DNA of 19,339 nucleotides from Lachnospiraceae bacterium (GTDB taxonomy: Bacteria; Bacillota_A; Clostridia; Lachnospirales; Lachnospiraceae). A program made the translations under genes and the position numbers. Under the pieces are notes generated by a model. It was given only the letters and a program-made list of their open reading frames with translations, was not told the DNA's origin and did not search any database. The stretch's first letter is position 1; every line of letters starts with the position of its first letter. Shown in pieces: positions 13,727 to 19,339 of this stretch. Where the stretch lies: assembly GCA_024691045.1 (NCBI GenBank), contig JAILOC010000059.1:1-19339 (forward strand). Reading direction: 5' to 3'.

Positions 13727-15310
13727 ATGTACAAGATCTTACTTGCGGACGACGAAGGAATAGTCATCGATTCGCTCAGGTTCATAATTGAAAAAGAATT
13801 CGGATCGGAATGTGAGACCAAGTCTGCGAAGACCGGACGCTCCGTTATCGAGCTTGCCGAAACCTATCATCCCGATATTGCGATAATGGATATCCAGATG
13901 CCCGGGATCAACGGACTCGATGCGATGAAGGAGATCCGTTCGGGCAATGACAATATCATCTTCATTATCATGAGTGCATATGATAAGTTCGATTACGCAC
14001 AGGAAGCGATCAAACTCGGCGCCATCGAATACATCACCAAGCCGATGGACAAGAACCTCATGATCTCCGCTATTAAGAAAGCGATGGCAATGGTCGATGA
14101 GGAGAAGAACCGACGTACCAACGATCTTGTCGTCAAGGAGAAGTTAGAGACTGTTATTCCGATACTTGAGAACGGGCTTATCTATAACATCCTTTTCCAC
14201 GAATATTTTGACGAGGATATAGATAACTACAAAACCATGCTGGAGATAAACGAAGACTTCGGTTATATGATGGTCATCGTTTCCGGTGATGCCGCGGAAG
14301 GAAACCACATGACCAACGCCGTGGGCTCCGGTGTAAAGCTTCAGCAGCATTATCATGACATAAGAAATTACATCAAGGATTATTTCGGCGGAATAGTAGG
14401 CTCGGTAATGAGCAATAAGATCGCCGTGCTCATTCCCTTTACAGATCCTTCGATGGATTATAACGACAGAGTAAATGTAATCTCCAAGGCAAGGGATCTT
14501 GCGCATAAGCTCAGGGAGAAGACCGACATAGCATTCAGGATCGGTGTCGGAAGAGTCGAGAAGATCAGGGATATGGAAAGCTCGTACCGTGATGCTATCA
14601 ATGCCCTCCTTCTTACCACCAATACCGTAGCGCATGCGGATGACCTTCCCATCGGATGTGAGTATTCGGAAAACTATCCCGTTGATATCGAAAAGAAGAT
14701 CTTCGAGGAAGTCGAGAAGGGAAGAACCGATGCCGCCATAAGCGCCGCAAAGGAATACTTCGAATATATAAAGGGCGGAGATATCATGGATGTCAGGCTC
14801 AAGATACTTGAGTTCGCACTCCGTGCAGAGCACATATCATACAGGAGCGGCGGAATGGTTTACAGCATTTCTGACCGCAGGGATTATCTTCCCACTCTTA
14901 TGGGAATAGACGATCCCGAGAGTTTATGGAACTGGTTCTCCGACAGGCTCATTTTCTCATGCAGGAACATTTCGACCAAGCGTGAGGAAAGCTCCAACGA
15001 TGCGATAGAAGCGGCGAAGAAATATATAGAGAAGAACTACACCCTCAACATCACGCTTGAGGATGTATCCCGCGAAGTTAATATCAGCTCTTATTATCTG
15101 AGCAGGATCTTCAAGGAGGGAACGGGAGAGAATTTCATTGATTATCTGACCAAGCTTAGGATAGAAAAGGCCAAGGAGCTGCTCAGCACGACACAGTATT
15201 CAATGAAGGAGATCTGTGCGAAATCCGGATATTCGGATCCCAATTACTTCAGCAAGACATTTAAAAAGAATGTGGGTGTAACGCCTACGGAATACAGAGA
15301 GGGTAAATAA
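13727..15310 (+). CDS. YesN-type response regulator with AraC DNA-binding domain
   Basis: This is a 527-residue protein. An N-terminal receiver domain (1-120) has the acidic pair in ILLADDE, phosphorylation site D55 (IAIMDIQMPG), MSAYDKFDYA and the conserved lysine in ITKPMD. A long middle region (about 120-420), typical of YesN proteins, links it to a C-terminal AraC domain (about 425-525) with two helix-turn-helix units: TLEDVSREVNISSYYLSRIF and SMKEICAKSGYSDPNYFSKT. It is the transcription factor partner of the upstream kinase and begins 2 bases after its stop. By analogy with related clostridial loci it probably activates the transport genes starting at 16520; no proven binding site can be read from the sequence. 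Confidence 0.95.
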   Translation: MYKILLADDEGIVIDSLRFIIEKEFGSECETKSAKTGRSVIELAETYHPDIAIMDIQMPGINGLDAMKEIRSGNDNIIFIIMSAYDKFDYAQEAIKLGAIEYITKPMDKNLMISAIKKAMAMVDEEKNRRTNDLVVKEKLETVIPILENGLIYNILFHEYFDEDIDNYKTMLEINEDFGYMMVIVSGDAAEGNHMTNAVGSGVKLQQHYHDIRNYIKDYFGGIVGSVMSNKIAVLIPFTDPSMDYNDRVNVISKARDLAHKLREKTDIAFRIGVGRVEKIRDMESSYRDAINALLLTTNTVAHADDLPIGCEYSENYPVDIEKKIFEEVEKGRTDAAISAAKEYFEYIKGGDIMDVRLKILEFALRAEHISYRSGGMVYSISDRRDYLPTLMGIDDPESLWNWFSDRLIFSCRNISTKREESSNDAIEAAKKYIEKNYTLNITLEDVSREVNISSYYLSRIFKEGTGENFIDYLTKLRIEKAKELLSTTQYSMKEICAKSGYSDPNYFSKTFKKNVGVTPTEYREGK

Positions 15311-16345
15311 ATGAAGAAAGGCATCACAGCGTTTATTTTATCCGCACTTCTGCTCTTGTCTTCATGTTCGGGAGCATCCGGTGAGACCACATCCGATGCT
15401 TCTCAGAGCGAGGATCAGATTGAGATCGGAATGAGCTTCGACTCTTTCGTTATAGAAAGATGGCAGAGAGACAGGGACGTATTCGTATCTACGGCCAAGG
15501 AACTGGGAGCGACCGTAAACGTGCAGAATGCGAACGGAGACATCGAAAAGCAGAAGGAACAGATCGAATATTTCATCAACAAGGGTGTCGATGTCATAGT
15601 CATTGTCTGTATCGATTCCGAATCACTCAGGGAGCAGGTTGAGAAAGCAAGAAGTGCCGGCATCAAGATAATCGCTTATGACAGGCTTATAACGGATTCA
15701 AATGTGGATCTGTATATAACCTTCGACAACTATATGGTAGGACAGCTTATGGCGGAAGCGTTCCTGCGCTCCGGAGTTCAGGGTGGAAAGGTTCTTATGC
15801 TGGGCGGTTCGCCTACCGACAATAATGTACCGCTTGTCGAAGCCGGATTCAGGGATGTATGTGAGAAATATCATATGGATATAGTCGATTCCATCCATTG
15901 CGACGGCTGGAGAGCGGAGATAGCGGGGGATTACATCTACAGTCATCCCGAGACCGTAGCGGATGTCGATGCGATCATGTGCGGAAACGATAACCTGGCA
16001 GGTCAGGTGATCCAGGCTCTTTCGGTCCAGAGACTTGCGGGCGAGATTCCCGTGGTCGGCCAGGATGCGGATCTCGAAGCCTGCCAGAGGATAGTGGAAG
16101 GCACGCAGACAATGACCGTATACAAGCCCTTTGAAAGGCTGGCAAAGCGTGCTGCGGAATGTGCGATCGCCCTTGCAAGAGGTGAGAAACTTACCGGCGA
16201 CGATATAACAACAATAAATGACGGCAGCTTTGACATCCCCTATATAGGACTCGACCCTATCGCCGTAACGAGCGATAATATGGACGAAGTCATTATAAAC
16301 AGCGGATTCCACCTTAAAGAAGACGTATATCTGTATGCCAGATAA
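15311..16345 (+). CDS. xylF: XylF-like D-xylose-binding lipoprotein in the regulatory operon
   Basis: This is a 344-residue secreted lipoprotein with a signal peptide and lipobox LSSC (lipidated C19). The mature part closely follows E. coli XylF block by block: IGMSFDSFVIERWQRDRD, VQNANGDIEKQ, AYDRLITDSNVDLYITFDN, GGSPTDNNV, CGNDNLAGQVIQALS, GQDADL and GTQTMTVYKPF. These include the Arg, Asp-Arg, Asn, Trp, Asp and Lys positions I associate with xylose binding in this family. The ATG follows the response regulator stop immediately (TAAATG), with GAGAGGG upstream, and a strong terminator follows the gene. It is therefore in the sensor/regulator transcript, separate from the transporter ATPase. 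It may be a transport binding protein, a second sensor, or both. Confidence 0.9.
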   Translation: MKKGITAFILSALLLLSSCSGASGETTSDASQSEDQIEIGMSFDSFVIERWQRDRDVFVSTAKELGATVNVQNANGDIEKQKEQIEYFINKGVDVIVIVCIDSESLREQVEKARSAGIKIIAYDRLITDSNVDLYITFDNYMVGQLMAEAFLRSGVQGGKVLMLGGSPTDNNVPLVEAGFRDVCEKYHMDIVDSIHCDGWRAEIAGDYIYSHPETVADVDAIMCGNDNLAGQVIQALSVQRLAGEIPVVGQDADLEACQRIVEGTQTMTVYKPFERLAKRAAECAIALARGEKLTGDDITTINDGSFDIPYIGLDPIAVTSDNMDEVIINSGFHLKEDVYLYAR

Positions 16346-16363
16346 AGGGTAAATAATTGCCAT

Positions 16364-16405
16364 AAGCCGTATCGGATGACAAAAATTATCCGGTACGGCT
16401 TTTTT
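16364..16405 (+). terminator. Intrinsic terminator between regulatory and transport units
   Basis: A 14-bp stem has arms AAGCCGTATCGGAT (16364-16377) and ATCCGGTACGGCTT (16388-16401) with a single G-U wobble. A run of T to 16405 follows. It should end the transcript from the 11203-16345 operon. Confidence 0.93.
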
Positions 16406-16519
16406 GATGCCATAATCATCAAAAAAATTTCAAGACCCATAAAAATTAATTCCACTTGGTCCGTGTTACTTTATACGTGCAACAAAAATTTTTCCTAAAA
16501 GAAAGGGAGAACAAAAATT
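16406..16519 (+). promoter_or_regulatory. AT-rich upstream region of the chvE-like gene, probably activator-dependent promoter
   Basis: This 114-base leader lies between a strong terminator and chvE, so a promoter must be here or read-through must occur. A TATACG (16472-16477) could be a -10 box, but no good -35 hexamer lies 15-19 bases before it, which would suit activation by the AraC-type regulator. The 9-mer ACAAAAATT occurs at 16482-16490 and 16511-16519 (also at 16379-16387 in the terminator loop), with the near copy ATAAAAATT at 16439-16447. The ribosome binding site is AAAGGGAG (16502-16509). Confidence 0.45.
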
Positions 16520-17671
16520 ATGAAAAGGAAACTTTTAAGTTTGTTGCTTGCAGCATCAATGCTTACCGCAGTCCTTGCAGGATGCGGACAGAGCGGCAAT
16601 GATACTACAGGCGGCCAGACAGGCAATGATCAGCAGCAGGTAGTTGATGACGGCGGAGACGATGTTACCACTCCCGCACCTTCAGCTGACGGCGCAATCA
16701 AAGTCGGTGTTGCAATGCCTACCAAGGATCTCCAGAGATGGAACCAGGACGGCTCTAACATGAAGGAACAGCTCGAGGCAGCTGGATACGAAGTAGATCT
16801 TCAGTATGCATCAAACGACGTTCCCACTCAGGTTTCTCAGATCGAGAACATGATCAACTCAGGATGCAAGGTACTTGTTATCGCTTCCATCGAAGGCGAT
16901 TCACTCGGAACCGTTCTTGAGCAGGCAAAAGAGAATAACATTCCCGTTATCGCTTATGACCGTCTCATCATGAACTCCGATGCAGTTACCTACTATGCTA
17001 CCTTCGACAACAAGCTCGTAGGAATCAAGCAGGGACAGTACATCGAGCAGCAGCTCAACCTTGCAAGCGGCGCAGGCCCCTTCAACATTGAGCTCATCAC
17101 CGGTGATCCCGGAGACAACAACGCAAGATTCTTCTGGGGCGGCGCTATGGAAGTTCTTCAGCCCTACATCGACAACGGCCAGCTTGTAGTAAGATCCGGC
17201 CAGACCGATTTCGAGACCTGCGCAACCGCTAACTGGGCAACCGAGAATGCACAGAACAGATTTGATGCTATCATCTCTGCTTACTATTCAGACGGAACTA
17301 CCCTTGACGCTGTTATGGCTTCCAACGATTCTACCGCACAGGGTGTTACCACCTCTCTTGAGAACAACTACACCGGCGCTTGGCCCATCATCACCGGCCA
17401 GGACTGCGATATCGTAAGCGTACAGAACATGATCGCAGGCAAGCAGTCAATGTCCATCTTCAAGGATACCCGTACACTTGCAGCTAAGACTGTTGAGATG
17501 GTTGACGCAATCCTTAAGGGCGGCGAGGCTCCCGTTAACGATAAGGAAACTTATGACAACGGAACCGGCATTATCCCTTCATACCTCTGCGAGCCCGTAT
17601 TTGCTGACATCAACAACTACAAAGAGCTCCTCATCGATTCAGGTTACTACACCGAGGATCAGCTTAAGTAA
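16520..17671 (+). CDS. chvE: ChvE-like multiple sugar-binding lipoprotein
   Basis: This is a 383-residue lipoprotein: signal peptide, lipobox LAGC (C22), a Gly/Asp/Gln-rich tether (about 23-57), then a binding domain that aligns well with ChvE of Agrobacterium. Matching blocks are VGVAMPTKDLQRWNQDG, YASNDVPTQVSQIENMI, LVIASIEGDSL, AYDRLIMNSDAVTYYATFDN, GPFNIELITGDPGDNNA, AYYSDGTTLDAVMASND, GQDCDI and SMSIFKDTRTLA. ChvE binds several aldoses including arabinose, glucose and galactose. It heads the transport unit with the ATPase and permease. Its codon choice is strongly biased (for example AAC over AAT) compared with the neighbouring genes, consistent with high expression of a binding protein. 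Confidence 0.93.
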   Translation: MKRKLLSLLLAASMLTAVLAGCGQSGNDTTGGQTGNDQQQVVDDGGDDVTTPAPSADGAIKVGVAMPTKDLQRWNQDGSNMKEQLEAAGYEVDLQYASNDVPTQVSQIENMINSGCKVLVIASIEGDSLGTVLEQAKENNIPVIAYDRLIMNSDAVTYYATFDNKLVGIKQGQYIEQQLNLASGAGPFNIELITGDPGDNNARFFWGGAMEVLQPYIDNGQLVVRSGQTDFETCATANWATENAQNRFDAIISAYYSDGTTLDAVMASNDSTAQGVTTSLENNYTGAWPIITGQDCDIVSVQNMIAGKQSMSIFKDTRTLAAKTVEMVDAILKGGEAPVNDKETYDNGTGIIPSYLCEPVFADINNYKELLIDSGYYTEDQLK

Positions 17672-17691
17672 TCATTAGTTCATATTTTTGG

Positions 17692-17717
17692 CACAGGCGG
17701 GTTAACCCCCGCCTGTG
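17692..17717 (+). repeat. Stable hairpin without U-tract between chvE and the ATPase gene
   Basis: A perfect 10-bp stem has arms CACAGGCGGG (17692-17701) and CCCGCCTGTG (17708-17717) around TTAACC. The bases after it are TTATGGGG, not a U-run, so it is a poor terminator. It may stabilise the chvE message or reduce read-through, giving more binding protein than ATPase. Confidence 0.75.
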
Positions 17718-17761
17718 TTATGGGGTAGGTACAGCAGCGTGTATGCGAAGGAGGAATAAAA

Positions 17762-19288
17762 TTGGCTGACTATATACTCGAAATGCGGAATATAACCAAA
17801 ACATTCCCCGGAGTCAAGGCCCTCGACAATGTTCAGCTTCAGGTTGAAAGGGGCGAGATTCACGCTCTTGTCGGAGAAAACGGCGCGGGAAAATCAACTC
17901 TCATGAATGTTCTCAGCGGAATATATCCGTTCGGATCATATGAGGGAGATATCGTATATAACAACGAAGTATGTAATTTCCATACCATTAAAGACAGTGA
18001 GGGCTGCGGAATTGTAATAATCCATCAGGAACTTGCCCTCGTTCCGTATATGACCATCGCCGAGAACATGTTCCTCGGCAACGAACGCGCTAACGGCGGC
18101 GTTATCAATTGGAATGAAACTTACGAGCTTGCGAAGAAATACCTTGATATTGTAGGACTCAAGGAATCACCGCAGACTCTTATCAAAGATATAGGCGTAG
18201 GTAAGCAGCAGCTGGTTGAGATAGCTAAGGCGCTTGCCAAGAACGCAAAGCTTCTTATTCTCGATGAGCCTACATCATCACTTAACGAAGAGGATTCCAG
18301 AGCACTTCTAGAACTTCTCCTGAAATTCAAGAAGGACGGAATGACCTCGATAATCATTTCCCATAAGCTTAACGAAGTATCATATGTTGCGGACAAGATC
18401 ACAGTCATAAGAGACGGCTGCTCGATCGAAACCCTTGACAAGCAGGTTGATGATTTCTCGGAGAGCAGGATCATCAAGGGAATGGTAGGACGTGAAATGT
18501 CCGACAGATTCCCGAAGCGTGAGCCCCATATCTCTGACATCAAGCTGGAAGTTAAAAACTGGACCGCATATCATCCTCTCTATTCTGAGAGAAAGGTTGT
18601 AGATTCCGTCAACTTCAATGTCAGGAAGGGTGAGATCGTAGGAATCTCCGGTCTCATGGGTGCGGGCAGAACAGAACTTGCAATGAGCCTTTTCGGAAAG
18701 AGCTATGGAGAGAACATCTCCGGCGAGCTTTACATAGACGGCAAAGAGGTGAAGCTTAATTCAGTAAATGATGCCATAGCACACGGGCTTGCATATGTCA
18801 CCGAGGACAGAAAGGGTAACGGACTTATCCTTTCAAATCCCATCAAGATAAATACCACACTTGCAAATCTTAACGGTGTCAGCAGGAACGGAATAATCGA
18901 CAAAGACGAAGAGTACAATGTTGCTTCCGAATACAGGGAAAAGCTGGGTATCAAGTGTCCGACCGTAGAACAGAATGTAGGTAATCTTTCCGGCGGTAAT
19001 CAGCAGAAAGTCCTTCTTGCCAAGTGGATGTACACAGATCCCGATATCCTGATCCTGGATGAGCCGACAAGAGGTATTGATGTAGGAGCAAAGTACGAGA
19101 TCTACTGCATTATGAACGATCTTGTTGCGGCAGGCAAATCAGTAATCATGATCTCCTCCGAAATGCCCGAGATACTCGGTATGTGTGACAGGATCTATGT
19201 CATGAACGAAGGAAAGATGGTTGCCGAACTTAAGGGCAGCGAAGCAAGTCAGGAAATAATCATGTCTCACATAATCAAAACTGCTTAA
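17762..19288 (+). CDS. gguA: Sugar ABC transporter ATPase, GguA/XylG/MglA family
   Basis: This is a 508-residue protein with two fused ABC domains, as in all carbohydrate uptake type 2 (CUT2) sugar transporters. Domain 1: Walker [10 protein letters not shown] (38-46), DIGVGKQQ signature region (143-150), Walker B LLILDEP (164-170), H201. Domain 2: a degenerate Walker [10 protein letters not shown] (297-305, with Arg in place of the catalytic Lys, normal for this family), signature LSGGNQQ (409-415) and [14 protein letters not shown]. The sequence tracks Agrobacterium GguA closely ([27 protein letters not shown] and [13 protein letters not shown] end), matching its ChvE-like partner. The start is TTG 17762 behind GAAGGAGG. 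It energises import at the inner face of the membrane. Confidence 0.95.
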   Translation: MADYILEMRNITKTFPGVKALDNVQLQVERGEIHALVGENGAGKSTLMNVLSGIYPFGSYEGDIVYNNEVCNFHTIKDSEGCGIVIIHQELALVPYMTIAENMFLGNERANGGVINWNETYELAKKYLDIVGLKESPQTLIKDIGVGKQQLVEIAKALAKNAKLLILDEPTSSLNEEDSRALLELLLKFKKDGMTSIIISHKLNEVSYVADKITVIRDGCSIETLDKQVDDFSESRIIKGMVGREMSDRFPKREPHISDIKLEVKNWTAYHPLYSERKVVDSVNFNVRKGEIVGISGLMGAGRTELAMSLFGKSYGENISGELYIDGKEVKLNSVNDAIAHGLAYVTEDRKGNGLILSNPIKINTTLANLNGVSRNGIIDKDEEYNVASEYREKLGIKCPTVEQNVGNLSGGNQQKVLLAKWMYTDPDILILDEPTRGIDVGAKYEIYCIMNDLVAAGKSVIMISSEMPEILGMCDRIYVMNEGKMVAELKGSEASQEIIMSHIIKTA

Positions 19289-19310
19289 GGAAGGATTGAA
19301 GGAGAATAAA

Positions 19311-19339
19311 ATGAGCAAAACAAAAACACTTGATTTCGT
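19311..19339 (+). CDS. Start of presumed sugar ABC permease (GguB-like), truncated
   Basis: ATG 19311 follows AAGGAG (19299-19304) by 6 bases and opens a frame reading MSKTKTLDF to the window end. Only nine codons are present, so its identity rests on position: in ChvE-GguA-type operons the permease follows the ATPase. Confidence 0.6.

Noticed and set aside
14144..14833. Long open frame on the minus strand inside the response regulator
   Set aside because: It is antisense to a well-supported YesN-type protein and encodes no recognisable protein.

Overview
The window looks like a chromosomal segment of a Gram-positive Clostridia member, probably of the Lachnospiraceae or a close relative. The evidence is a secA-prfB gene pair, strong AGGAGG-type ribosome binding sites, frequent GTG and TTG starts, an FMN riboswitch in front of a RibU-type transporter, lipoprotein sugar-binding proteins and YesM/YesN-type two-component genes. 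It carries about 15 genes, no RNA genes apart from the riboswitch, and no mobile element or CRISPR array. No gap between genes exceeds about 300 bases.

Layout. (1) 1-868: the 3' end of a DUF3298-domain protein, closed by a perfect 12-bp hairpin that also serves the converging gene. (2) 887-2600: the most unusual locus, a monocistronic minus-strand gene encoding a LacI-family HTH plus hinge helix fused in frame to a full-length uronate isomerase (UxaC). A near-ideal sigma-A promoter precedes it, and a CG-centred LacI/GalR-type operator overlaps its -10 box and start point. (3) 2632-3324: a divergent LUD-domain (LutC/YkgG-like) gene. (4) 3358-8394: secA, prfB (without the programmed frameshift) and an HD-GYP protein whose signature His is Phe, closed by a bidirectional terminator. 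(5) 8429-10109 minus: three overlapping small genes (two-TM protein, HExxH protein, DUF975 membrane protein). (6) 10104-11150: FMN riboswitch and ribU, divergent from (5). The two promoters appear to share one palindromic -35 hexamer. (7) 11203-19339: a sugar-sensing and transport locus: membrane-anchored sugar-binding protein, YesM-type histidine kinase, YesN/AraC-type response regulator, XylF-like lipoprotein, terminator, ChvE-like lipoprotein, hairpin, GguA/XylG-like ATPase, and the start of a presumed permease.

How the parts work together. The sugar locus resembles the XylFII-LytS-YesN/XylFGH arrangement described in clostridia. The membrane-anchored binding protein probably reports extracellular sugar to the kinase, and the response regulator probably activates the chvE-ATPase-permease unit. 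That unit sits behind a strong terminator and has no good sigma-A -35 box. The XylF-like lipoprotein lies in the regulatory operon rather than the transport operon, so it may be a second sensor subunit. The isomerase fusion suggests an enzyme that controls its own transcription: the ligand-sensing domain of a LacI regulator has been replaced by the catalytic enzyme. Both ideas are inferences; the gene order, domain fusion, operator and promoter geometry are read directly from the sequence.
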